From Paenibacillus arenosi (lineage in GTDB: Bacteria; Bacillota; Bacilli; Paenibacillales; Paenibacillaceae), in contig NZ_JACYTN010000029.1 of NCBI RefSeq assembly GCF_014841135.1, positions 1-53,341 on the forward strand: a stretch of 53,341 nucleotides of DNA, in the 5' to 3' direction. Under the pieces are notes generated by a model. That model saw only the letters and a program-made list of their open reading frames with translations, did not search any database and was not told the DNA's origin. The translations under genes and the position numbers were made by a program. Positions 26,423-34,082 of this stretch are shown one piece after another. The first letter of the stretch is position 1, and every line of letters starts with the position of its first letter.

Positions 26423-27358
26423 ATGGAGAAGTTAGGACAATTTGTAGGAAAAACATTTGCGGTCTGGGTGATGATCGCAGCATGCTTAGCATTTATCTGG
26501 CCAGACTTATTTAAATGGATTGGTGCATACATTACGCCTCTGCTCGGTATTATTATGTTCGGTATGGGGCTAACGGTATCCTTAGGAGATTTCAAAGAGG
26601 TGCTCCGCCGTCCTGTAGCCGTTATCATTGGAGTTGCTGGGCAGTTTCTTATTATGCCGGCACTTGCTTTCTTACTTGCGAAGGGACTTCAGCTTCCGCC
26701 GGAAATCGCAGTAGGTGTTATTCTCGTTGGCTGCTGCCCTGGAGGTACCGCATCCAATGTTATGACGTATATGGCAAAAGGAGATGTGCCGTTATCCGTA
26801 ACCGTTACATCGATTACGACCGTATTAGCTCCTATCGTCACACCAGCACTTATTTTATTTTTAGCTAGTGAATGGGTTCCTGTTCATGCATCAGCATTGT
26901 TATGGTCTATCGTACAGATCGTCATTATCCCAATCATACTCGGTATTATTTTTAAAACATTGCTTAAGAAGCCTGCACAAGTAGGAATTAAGGCTTTGCC
27001 GCTAGTTTCCACAGTAGCAATCGTAGCAATCGTAGCTGCTGTAGTAGCAGGCAGTCAGCAGAAGATAGCAGAGACAGGGCTCGTTATTTTTGCTGTTGTT
27101 ATTCTTCACAATTGTTTAGGGCTTCTGATGGGTTACTTGTTTGCGAAGCTGCTTAAGCTGGATCTTGCAGCATGTAAAGCCGTTTCGATCGAAGTTGGTA
27201 TGCAAAATTCAGGTCTAGGTGCAGCCATAGCAACAGCTCATTTCTCACCACTCGCTGCTGTGCCAAGTGCGATCTTTAGCGTGTGGCACAATATATCTGG
27301 CCCGATCGTAGCAATGATTTATAGTCGAATGAAGTCTAAGTCGGAGATGAAGGAATAG
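26423..27358 (+). CDS. Bile acid:sodium symporter (BASS) family transporter
   Basis: Sodium-coupled organic anion transporter with nine to ten membrane segments in 311 residues. The two BASS core motifs are clear: GCCPGGTASNVMTYMAKGDVPLSVT around residues 105-130 and IEVGMQNSGLGAAIATAHF around 255-275, which form the crossed helices at the sodium and substrate site. It resembles YocS of B. subtilis; bacterial members carry keto acids such as pantoate or pyruvate, so bile acids are not implied. ATG 26423 was chosen because GGAGG (26413-26417) precedes it. The short CCTAAATTAGG palindrome near 26362 could be regulatory. Confidence 0.88.
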   Translation: MEKLGQFVGKTFAVWVMIAACLAFIWPDLFKWIGAYITPLLGIIMFGMGLTVSLGDFKEVLRRPVAVIIGVAGQFLIMPALAFLLAKGLQLPPEIAVGVILVGCCPGGTASNVMTYMAKGDVPLSVTVTSITTVLAPIVTPALILFLASEWVPVHASALLWSIVQIVIIPIILGIIFKTLLKKPAQVGIKALPLVSTVAIVAIVAAVVAGSQQKIAETGLVIFAVVILHNCLGLLMGYLFAKLLKLDLAACKAVSIEVGMQNSGLGAAIATAHFSPLAAVPSAIFSVWHNISGPIVAMIYSRMKSKSEMKE

Positions 27359-27399
27359 AACGATAAGTCGATCCATTTTAAAATAGGGGTGTACAAGGC

Positions 27400-28272
27400 A
27401 TGGTACAGATTCGCAGTATGAATGCAGCCGATGTAGACCAGGTTTCTCGCTTTATCGCGGCGTTAAATCAGATCGAAGAGTCACATATTGGCTATTGTGG
27501 CAAAGAGTATCAAGTGATTGCACATTCATTTATAGAGGATGTAACCGATGTTCCATACAATGAAGGTTTCGTACTCGCTTATGAGAATGATGAATTGATT
27601 GGCGTGCTGGGTTTCGATGCAGATCTAGAGCAACATTGCGCTGAAATATGGGGACCATTTGTGAAGGTAGACAAGTGGGAACATGTTGATAAGTTGTGGA
27701 GTCAAATGGTTGATCTGCTTCCTAAAGAAATCCACTCGCTAAGCTTATTTCCAAATAAAAAGAATGCACCTGTTATTCAACTAGCCGAATATTTTGATTT
27801 CTCTAAAGAAAGCGAACAAGCCATTCTTAAGTTTCAACGGGCGGATCGTTGCAAGTTAACAGAAGCAGGAGCTGTCGAATTAACAGAATCCTATTATACT
27901 GAAATGATTGAACTACATAATCGTGTATTTCCGAATACGTATTACAGCGGTCAACAAATTGTAGAGCGTGTAAATGAACATAGAAAAGTGTTCATCATTA
28001 CAAATGGAGCGGAATTATCGGGGTATATTTATGTTGAAGCTGAACCAGAGTTTGGAGAAGCTAGCATCGAGTTTTTTGGAGTGACTGAATCCGAGCGAGG
28101 GAAAGGCATAGGCAATCGCTTATTGACGGCTGCACTAACTTGGTTGTTTGCTTTTGAAACGATTGAAGCGATTACGTTGTGTGTAAATGCCAACAATGAT
28201 AAAGCTATTCCGTTGTACAAAAAGGTCGGTTTCCAGCATGTCCATGACTTATGTTTCTATTACAAAGAATGA
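27400..28272 (+). CDS. GNAT-family N-acetyltransferase (two-domain)
   Basis: The C-terminal half holds an intact GNAT fold with acetyl-CoA motif VTESERGKGIGNRLLTAAL and the late ALTLCVNANNDKAIPLYKKVGFQ strand-helix. The N-terminal half (EGFVLAYENDELIGVLGFDAD) looks like a second, degenerate GNAT domain without the Q/RxxGxG/A loop, giving 290 residues. The acceptor is unknown. It lies 41 bp after the symporter and could share its transcript, ending at a strong terminator. Confidence 0.83.
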   Translation: MVQIRSMNAADVDQVSRFIAALNQIEESHIGYCGKEYQVIAHSFIEDVTDVPYNEGFVLAYENDELIGVLGFDADLEQHCAEIWGPFVKVDKWEHVDKLWSQMVDLLPKEIHSLSLFPNKKNAPVIQLAEYFDFSKESEQAILKFQRADRCKLTEAGAVELTESYYTEMIELHNRVFPNTYYSGQQIVERVNEHRKVFIITNGAELSGYIYVEAEPEFGEASIEFFGVTESERGKGIGNRLLTAALTWLFAFETIEAITLCVNANNDKAIPLYKKVGFQHVHDLCFYYKE

Positions 28273-28291
28273 TGAACATCGTTTACTAAAC

Positions 28292-28343
28292 AATAAAGGG
28301 ATCTGCATCTTGGGGATGAACCATATGCAGATCCCTTTATTTT
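28292..28343. terminator. Bidirectional terminator between GNAT and modA
   Basis: A perfect 17-bp inverted repeat (28292-28308 / 28325-28341, AATAAAGGGATCTGCAT and complement) with a 16-base loop, carrying T-rich sequence on both sides. It serves both converging genes. Confidence 0.9.
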
Positions 28344-28396
28344 ATCCATGAACTTAATTGTGCTGTTTACAAGCAGCTACCTTTTCATGTAAACGG

Positions 28397-29221
28397 TTAT
28401 TCGCCCGCTATTTTAAATCCATAACGCTTGAAAATTTGTTGTGCCTCGGGCTGTTGCACATATGCCATCCATAGCTGTGCAGCTTCTACATTACGTGTTT
28501 GCTGAATGATACCAATCGGATAGACGACTGGATCATGATGCTTTGGACTTACAAAGTGAACGATTTTGGAGTTTTTCGCTACTAACGCATCCGTACGATA
28601 AACAAAGCCAGCGTCGACATTGCCGGTATCTACATAAGAGAGAACTTGGCGAACATCTTTTGTGAATACCGCTTTATTTTTAATGTCATTCCAAAAATGT
28701 AAGCGTTGTAACGTTTGTTCCGCATACATACCTGCGGAATCGGTCTCAGGAGCGCCGATCGCAATCCGCTCCATGTCGCTTGAAGTTAGCTTCTTCAAGC
28801 TTGACCAAGTTTGTTTGTTCGTTGTGTTTACGATAACAACAAGCTCATTGCTTAGTAAATGTTGCTGTTGGTCGGCAGTGACGAATCCTGACTTGATCAG
28901 ACTGTTCATGTGCTTGCTGCTAGCAGGCATAAATATATCCGTTGCTGTGCCTTGTTCAATCTGGTTCTGTAAAGTTCCAGAAGCTCCGAAATTGAGCTGC
29001 ACCTCTACATGCGGGTATTTTCGCTCGAAGTTATCTTGTATCTCTACTAGCACGGTTTGCAAGCTAGTATCTGCCGAGACGACTAATGTTCCTTGTGCAG
29101 GATCGTTCTCATTAGGCGGTGTTGAGGGTAACAGATTGCAGGAATGCAGCAATAACACAGGCAGTAATACATATGCGATTAGCGCGCGGACTTTGCTGCG
29201 CTTCAGAATCGATTCCTTCAT
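28397..29221 (-). CDS. modA: Molybdate-binding-type lipoprotein ModA
   Basis: Extracytoplasmic substrate-binding lipoprotein of the ModA family (molybdate/tungstate uptake). A signal peptide ends at a lipobox LLHSC (C28). The mature part shows LVVSADTSLQTVLVEIQ, NFGASGTLQNQIEQG, DIFMPASSKHMNSL and the late YVDTGNVDAGFVYRTDA stretch, all typical. Length 274 residues. GTGAGGAAAT precedes the ATG. No modB or modC permease/ATPase is adjacent, so its transporter partners must be elsewhere. Binding residues were not checked individually, so the oxyanion is inferred. Confidence 0.83.
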   Translation of the reverse strand: MKESILKRSKVRALIAYVLLPVLLLHSCNLLPSTPPNENDPAQGTLVVSADTSLQTVLVEIQDNFERKYPHVEVQLNFGASGTLQNQIEQGTATDIFMPASSKHMNSLIKSGFVTADQQQHLLSNELVVIVNTTNKQTWSSLKKLTSSDMERIAIGAPETDSAGMYAEQTLQRLHFWNDIKNKAVFTKDVRQVLSYVDTGNVDAGFVYRTDALVAKNSKIVHFVSPKHHDPVVYPIGIIQQTRNVEAAQLWMAYVQQPEAQQIFKRYGFKIAGE

Positions 29222-29599
29222 TCGTTTATTTCCTCACTCATCCTTAATCATAGTAGATTCGAATTGATGCCCAAGCATATCCATTTTATTATAGAAGGAT
29301 CGGTTCATACTTTCAATTTAAGAAGTATAGATGAAATGGAATTATTAAATATCCCTTGAAAATAAATACAAGCGGATCTTATTCTATTTATCTTAGAAAC
29401 CGTCATGAATCATAGCAATCTATCATAAGCTGAACTACAGATTTAGATTGATGTCCATGCAAGGAAGTTGCCCCTACCCAATTAAAGTGCGCAACATTAT
29501 TTTAGCTCTAACAGCTAGGTTCCTGATGTAACTGATAGAGAATATGTAAGCTTGCGGATTCTTAAATCCGATCAGATGTACTGCTGAAGGAGGATGCTA
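29222..29599. other. Intergenic gap, divergent modA / deacetylase
   Basis: No gene is visible. It must contain both promoters, but none scores well by eye. A small CGGATT-CTTA-AATCCG hairpin lies near 29555-29570. TAACTGATAGAGA at 29529-29541 recurs at 31148-31160 inside the hairpin element described there. Confidence 0.3.
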
Positions 29600-31057
29600 A
29601 TGATGAAAGTGTTTGTGAGAAGGAGTCCACACGCACGAAGAAAGAGATGGTCCAATATAGTAAGCAAAATGCTGGTGCTAGTGTTAACAGTCGTCTTCTT
29701 ATTTGGGACAGGGCTTGATCCTATTGATGCCAATAAAGCAGGGGGAAGCAGGCTTCAATCGTGGATGGAGCACATGGGTGATACTAGAGACGCTAAGGAT
29801 TTGCTGGACAAGCAATTCCATCTAAGTGAGCAAGAATCTGCACCAATACCTACTCGTTCTATCACTAATGAATTTGCTAATCCAGCTATTGCTGTTAAGG
29901 AATCTGTTCCATCTTCTAGCAAAGTTGTCTATTTAACATTTGATGACGGTCCTAGTAAGCATACCGCTGATGTGTTGGATATATTGAAGCGTGAAAAGGT
30001 AAAAGCCACATTTTTCGTGCTGGGTAAGCAAGTAAAGGAGAATCCAGAGCTGTTGAAGCGGATTGATGCAGAAGGTCATGCGATTGGGAATCACTCCTAT
30101 AATCATGCATATAAAAAGCTGTACAGCGACTTCCGGAATTTTTGGCAGCAAATCCGAGATACGGGACAAGCGATCAAAGAGGTAGTTGGCTATGAGCCGC
30201 GCCTTGTACGTGCTCCAGGAGGAACATATTTGAATTTTGATAAACAGTATTTTGAACTGTTAAGTCAAGCTGGTTATATCGTACATGATTGGCATGTGGA
30301 TAGTGGGGATTCCAAGCGGGCAAATGTACCAAAAAGCGAGATTATGAAGTCGATCCGAGCTGGTGCTAGATTGCCACATACGGTTGTGCTTATGCATGAT
30401 AGTGCAGGGCATGGTGAGACGGTTAAGGCGCTGCCAGATATTATTAACTTTTATCGTGATAAAGGCTATACCTTTGAGATCATGACTTCAGACTTAGAGC
30501 CCGTGCAATTTAAAGTAGCGACACGCAAGCGTTGGGAACGTAAGGCTGTTTCACAGGCCTGGATTGACCAGCACGTAAAGGCAGTAGATGTACGAGGTGA
30601 GAAGCAGCCAGAACGCCAAGGTGAACAACGTCCAGAGAAGCGACCGGAAAAACAGCCACAAAAACATTTCGACAATCAAAAAGAAAGCTCGATGCGTTTT
30701 AAGGCAACAACAGAAGTAGGAATGCTCAATTTGCAGCCGGGACAGTACAAACGTATCCAACAAAATACGTATATTCCTGCGCGTATATTGACTACCCATT
30801 TAGATGGAGAAATTATCATCAACGATCATTCGAGCCCAATTGAGCTTCATTTTAAACAAGGAACCATTACTGTTAATCGGACGACAGGTGATGCTGTTTG
30901 GCAGGTTGGTAAGAATGAACGTGAGCGCTTAACTTGGAAAGGGATCGAAGAAAGTGGGGTGCTGTGGATACCGCTTCGTCCAGTGCTAGATACAATAACC
31001 ATTCCATTGTTAAAGCATGAGTTTATTCCTCTAGAATTGGGGAAGATCGATGCTTAA
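29600..31057 (+). CDS. Polysaccharide deacetylase (NodB/CE4) with C-terminal stalk-type domain
   Basis: Exported or membrane-anchored CE4 deacetylase acting on peptidoglycan or another N-acetylated glycan. A basic N-terminus and one hydrophobic helix (about 25-40, MLVLVLTVVFLFGTGL) precede the catalytic domain. All five CE4 motifs are there: TFDDGPS, HSYNH, RAPGG, DWHVDSGD and VLMHDS, so the metal aspartate and histidines are kept. A K/E/Q/R-rich linker (about 330-365) leads to about 100 residues resembling copper-amine-oxidase-N stalk domains (YIPARILTT, VWQVGK, WIPLRPVLDT). ATG 29600 has AAGGAGG six bases upstream. Apparently monocistronic. Confidence 0.87.
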   Translation: MMKVFVRRSPHARRKRWSNIVSKMLVLVLTVVFLFGTGLDPIDANKAGGSRLQSWMEHMGDTRDAKDLLDKQFHLSEQESAPIPTRSITNEFANPAIAVKESVPSSSKVVYLTFDDGPSKHTADVLDILKREKVKATFFVLGKQVKENPELLKRIDAEGHAIGNHSYNHAYKKLYSDFRNFWQQIRDTGQAIKEVVGYEPRLVRAPGGTYLNFDKQYFELLSQAGYIVHDWHVDSGDSKRANVPKSEIMKSIRAGARLPHTVVLMHDSAGHGETVKALPDIINFYRDKGYTFEIMTSDLEPVQFKVATRKRWERKAVSQAWIDQHVKAVDVRGEKQPERQGEQRPEKRPEKQPQKHFDNQKESSMRFKATTEVGMLNLQPGQYKRIQQNTYIPARILTTHLDGEIIINDHSSPIELHFKQGTITVNRTTGDAVWQVGKNERERLTWKGIEESGVLWIPLRPVLDTITIPLLKHEFIPLELGKIDA

Positions 31058-31120
31058 CTATAATGTAGTAGTAATGGATTTATTGAAACTTGATTACGCA
31101 TAAATACGTGCCAATGTAAA

Positions 31121-31221
31121 ACCTTCTATTTCACAAACAAGGGACACTAACTGATAGAGATGCTTAAAAATAGGCATCTTGTTCTAAGGCTGTGTTTCCT
31201 CGTGAGGTAGAAGGTTTTTTT
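31121..31221 (+). ncRNA. Long structured hairpin with U-tail: candidate small RNA or elaborate terminator
   Basis: ACCTTCTATTTCAC (31121-31134) pairs with GTGAGGTAGAAGGT (31202-31215) over 14 bp with two wobbles, followed by TTTTTTT (31215-31221). Inside, AGG/CCT and ACAC/GTGT can continue the stem, and a separate hairpin AGATGC/GCATCT (31158-31163 / 31174-31179) sits at the top. The 67-base interior is too long for an ordinary terminator. It may be a small RNA ending in its own terminator, or a structured 3' end of the deacetylase mRNA. No strong promoter was found just upstream. Confidence 0.4.
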
Positions 31222-31365
31222 GTTATTTTCATGCTCTAGTCTAGCTGTCTATTTGTTTACAAATCATAGAATTGGGCGAGACTGAGACTAGTAAGCTAGT
31301 AGGCGATGTTACATCAATATCTAGTGTTGTGCGACAAGCATGTAAGGGATGGAGGTATCACTGCA

Positions 31366-32538
31366 ATGATAGATTGTTATGAAAATATAAAGGACAAGCC
31401 GGATTGGACGTCGAGCTTTGTGCAGCATGATTTTCCACAGTTGCTGGAACAGCTTCAGCAGATTGTAGTTGGCAAGCCAGAGGTATTTCGACTTGCTTGC
31501 ATTACGATGCTGTGCGGCGGTCATTTGCTGCTGGAAGGTGCCCCAGGTGTAGGGAAGACTCTGTTTGCGCGTACGTTAGCGCAAGTCACTGCCGCCGATT
31601 ATCGTCGTTTACAGATGACGCCTGATATGCTGCCAGCTGATGTAACAGGGAGTATGGTATTTGATCCAAAGGGAGGCGAACTGCGTTACAGCGGAAGTCC
31701 ATTGGATGCACATATTGTGCTTGCGGATGAGTTGAATCGAGCATCGACGCGTACACAGGCAGCTTTGCTGGAGGCGATGGAGGAAGGGACGATTTCGGTT
31801 GATGGGATTACACGTAAACTGCCAGAGCCATTTATGCTTATCGCGACTCAAAATCCGTTATCGTTTGAAGGTACGTACCGTTTGCTAGAAGCAGAGCTGG
31901 ATCGCTTTCTGATGAGATTAACGATTGAATATCCAGATCCAGAAATGGAATCGGATATGCTTATTCAGCAGTTGGCTTACGAAGGCTACACTCGAAAAGT
32001 GCGTGCTGTCTTAACGCCAGAGGAGTGGCTTTTAATACGAAAGCGGATTCGCAAGCAGCATGTGGATGCGGCCATTTGTCGCTATATCGTAGAGTTGGTA
32101 CAGGCGACGCGAAGCCACGCCGACGTACGTCTTGGTGTTAGTCCGCGCGGCTCAGCAGCATTGCTGCGAGCGAGCCAAGCGGAAGCGTTTCTGCACGGCC
32201 GGGACTATGTTATACCTGCGGACGTGCAGGCCGTGGCGGTGCCGGTGCTGGCGCATCGGCTGCAGCTCCGTGGTGGGGAGGATGCCGCTGAGCGGCAGGC
32301 GTCCATAATCCAGGAACTGCTGCTGAGCGCACCGGTGCCGACATTCGGCCATAAGCTGCCGCGCACGCATGCGAGTGCGGGCGGTAGCGGCAGTCAAGGG
32401 GGCCGCAAGGCGCGCAGAGCAGCTAAGCTGCTCCGACGCCCGGCCTATGCAGGCAGCAGCGTGCCTGAGCAGCTGCCTGCTATGCTGCGCAAGCAGCGCC
32501 GAGCCAACCACTCGTGGCTCGGGGGTCTGTTCCGATGA
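31366..32538 (+). CDS. MoxR-family AAA+ ATPase (YeaC-like)
   Basis: MoxR ATPases are thought to act as chaperones with VWA or DUF58 partners. Walker A GAPGVGKT, the MoxR insert RLQMTPDMLPADVTGSMVF, Walker B HIVLADELNRA, the RTQAALLEAMEEG and IATQNPLSFEGTYRLLEAELDRF sensor region are all present; 390 residues. The last 60 residues are a basic, low-complexity tail encoded by GC-rich hairpin-packed DNA and absent from typical members. ATG 31366 has GGAGGT nine bases upstream; the frame is open to 31306 without a site. It overlaps the DUF58 gene by ATGA. In Bacillus the same trio lies next to guaA. Confidence 0.92.
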   Translation: MIDCYENIKDKPDWTSSFVQHDFPQLLEQLQQIVVGKPEVFRLACITMLCGGHLLLEGAPGVGKTLFARTLAQVTAADYRRLQMTPDMLPADVTGSMVFDPKGGELRYSGSPLDAHIVLADELNRASTRTQAALLEAMEEGTISVDGITRKLPEPFMLIATQNPLSFEGTYRLLEAELDRFLMRLTIEYPDPEMESDMLIQQLAYEGYTRKVRAVLTPEEWLLIRKRIRKQHVDAAICRYIVELVQATRSHADVRLGVSPRGSAALLRASQAEAFLHGRDYVIPADVQAVAVPVLAHRLQLRGGEDAAERQASIIQELLLSAPVPTFGHKLPRTHASAGGSGSQGGRKARRAAKLLRRPAYAGSSVPEQLPAMLRKQRRANHSWLGGLFR

Positions 32539-32948
32539 AGCCGCCGCTATTGCAGCCGTGCCCGAAGGGGCAACTTCATCATAAGCAGTTCCACCTGAAG
32601 CGTGCGAACCCGCAGCTTCACCACGAGCAGCTTCGCGTAGAGCATACGAAGCCGCAGCCGCTTGAGGCAAGCGGAACAGACCTTGGCGCTGCATGGCTGC
32701 GCCCAACGGCAGCCGGACTGCTAGCGCTAGTCCTGCTCGCATGGGGCATAGCTGAGCGACATGGAGCGCTCAGCTTCATGGGCTCCGCGCTGCTCGGCTA
32801 TTGGCTCTTCGCCGCGTGGAGCTGCCTGACCGCACCGCTGCGGCTTATTCGCACAGCCACAACGCGGTGCGGTCACAAGATCGGTCCTGTCGAGACAGAG
32901 CTCGTCTGGACAACAACTATACATTCGCGGTCACGCCTGCCGCGAATG
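32149..32948. repeat. Second hairpin-tiled GC-rich stretch, spanning the MoxR/DUF58 junction
   Basis: Inverted repeats read directly include 32155-32159/32163-32167; 32191-32197/32223-32229; 32194-32200/32229-32235; 32284-32288/32292-32296; 32356-32362/32387-32393; 32417-32423/32427-32433 (7 bp, 3-base loop); 32499-32506/32515-32522 (8); 32658-32664/32668-32674 (7, 3-base loop); 32695-32700/32709-32714; palindrome 32721-32730; 32751-32758/32767-32774 (8); 32828-32838/32864-32874 (11) and 32922-32930/32940-32948 (9). They continue across the stop/start junction at 32535-32538, so they do not follow one protein. Confidence 0.8.
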
Positions 32949-34082
32949 TGGCTGCAAGTCACAGAAGTGTGGCTGCGGGTAGACGAGCAAGGTGAGGTGC
33001 TGGAGCAGTTGTCCTGCACCCGCATGCTCTACCCAGGCAGCCAGCGCCGCCTTATCTGTAAGATGAGCTTGCCTGCCGTGACACTAGGCATGTATCGCCA
33101 TGGAGGCACGCATATCGTAACAGGCGATTTGCTTGGATGGTGGCGCAGAGGGCGGTTCATCCAACCCTTAGAACAGGCGTTAGTTTTACAACATTGCCAG
33201 CATGCTGACGCTGCATTACAACCACATGCAGTCGGACACAAGGCAATAGATCCAAGTCACGCGATTGTCGTTCCTTCTGCTGTTCGATGGATTAACGATG
33301 ACGGCTTGCAGCAACTGCTTATGCAAATGTTACGGGCAGAAACGATGTCCAAGGGAGCAGATGGTACGGAGGCTTATATGGAATCTATAGATAATTTGAA
33401 GCCGCGGCATACATCTCAAGCGATGATAGCCTCGATGGAGCTTCGTCCCTATCAGAAGGGGGATGCTTGGCGTTCCATTCAGTGGCGAAACTATGCAAAA
33501 AATCGCCAGTTAGTTGTTCGCCCTCATCAAGCTATGGATGAGACAGAGATGATTATATTGTTCGATGATTGTTCAGTACGAGGGAATCCGTTGAGTAAGG
33601 AACCCTTTGCAGCGTTAATTGACACAACACTAGAGTGGGTATGGAGACTACAAAAGAGCGGCTATCGTGGACCAATACAGCTATTTCGAACATGCACAGA
33701 AACATGGGTTCGTGGCTATGAATCGGTCATCGTTCATCTTGCAGCAGGTAGGAGGCTAGGGGAGGAAGGCACGGGCGTAGGAAGTACAGTTCAGTCATCA
33801 TTAGCAGCGCATCGCTTTTTTTCTACTCAGGCGTCAGTAATCGTTATTAGTCCTTATGAAGCGTCCTCTCGTTTAGCATCGATTCAGTCTGACTATCAAA
33901 TATCCAGCATTTCGTGTTGGATTCAAGCCTCGATCCAGCAGAAGATACTTACACTGGATCAGGCGCCGAATTTGGACATGCAGACAGACGCTGCGGCCCA
34001 GCAGCTGTCAGAACGAATACGGATGGGAGATCCCTTGAATAAACATGCGGGAGGAAACGGCGATGTTTCTTTTCACAACTGA
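32535..34082 (+). CDS. DUF58 domain membrane protein (YeaD-like)
   Basis: Partner protein of MoxR ATPases. A polar N-terminal tail of about 55 residues precedes two membrane helices (about 60-100, LLALVLLAWGIAERHGALSFMGSALLGYWLFAAWS). The DUF58 signature MELRPYQKGDAWRSIQWRNYAKNRQLVVRPHQ lies around residues 295-330, followed by a degenerate VWA-like fold (EMIILFDDCSVRGN). ATG 32535 overlaps the moxR stop as ATGA, implying translational coupling; the frame also opens at a GTG (32514). The next gene starts 20 bp before its stop. The first 400 bp are the hairpin-tiled DNA described separately. Confidence 0.88.
   Translation: MKPPLLQPCPKGQLHHKQFHLKRANPQLHHEQLRVEHTKPQPLEASGTDLGAAWLRPTAAGLLALVLLAWGIAERHGALSFMGSALLGYWLFAAWSCLTAPLRLIRTATTRCGHKIGPVETELVWTTTIHSRSRLPRMWLQVTEVWLRVDEQGEVLEQLSCTRMLYPGSQRRLICKMSLPAVTLGMYRHGGTHIVTGDLLGWWRRGRFIQPLEQALVLQHCQHADAALQPHAVGHKAIDPSHAIVVPSAVRWINDDGLQQLLMQMLRAETMSKGADGTEAYMESIDNLKPRHTSQAMIASMELRPYQKGDAWRSIQWRNYAKNRQLVVRPHQAMDETEMIILFDDCSVRGNPLSKEPFAALIDTTLEWVWRLQKSGYRGPIQLFRTCTETWVRGYESVIVHLAAGRRLGEEGTGVGSTVQSSLAAHRFFSTQASVIVISPYEASSRLASIQSDYQISSISCWIQASIQQKILTLDQAPNLDMQTDAAAQQLSERIRMGDPLNKHAGGNGDVSFHN

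Noticed and set aside
28387..28400. cre-like TGTAAACGGTTATT
   Set aside because: It sits at the 3' end of modA, with two mismatches and no promoter nearby, so regulation there is unlikely.
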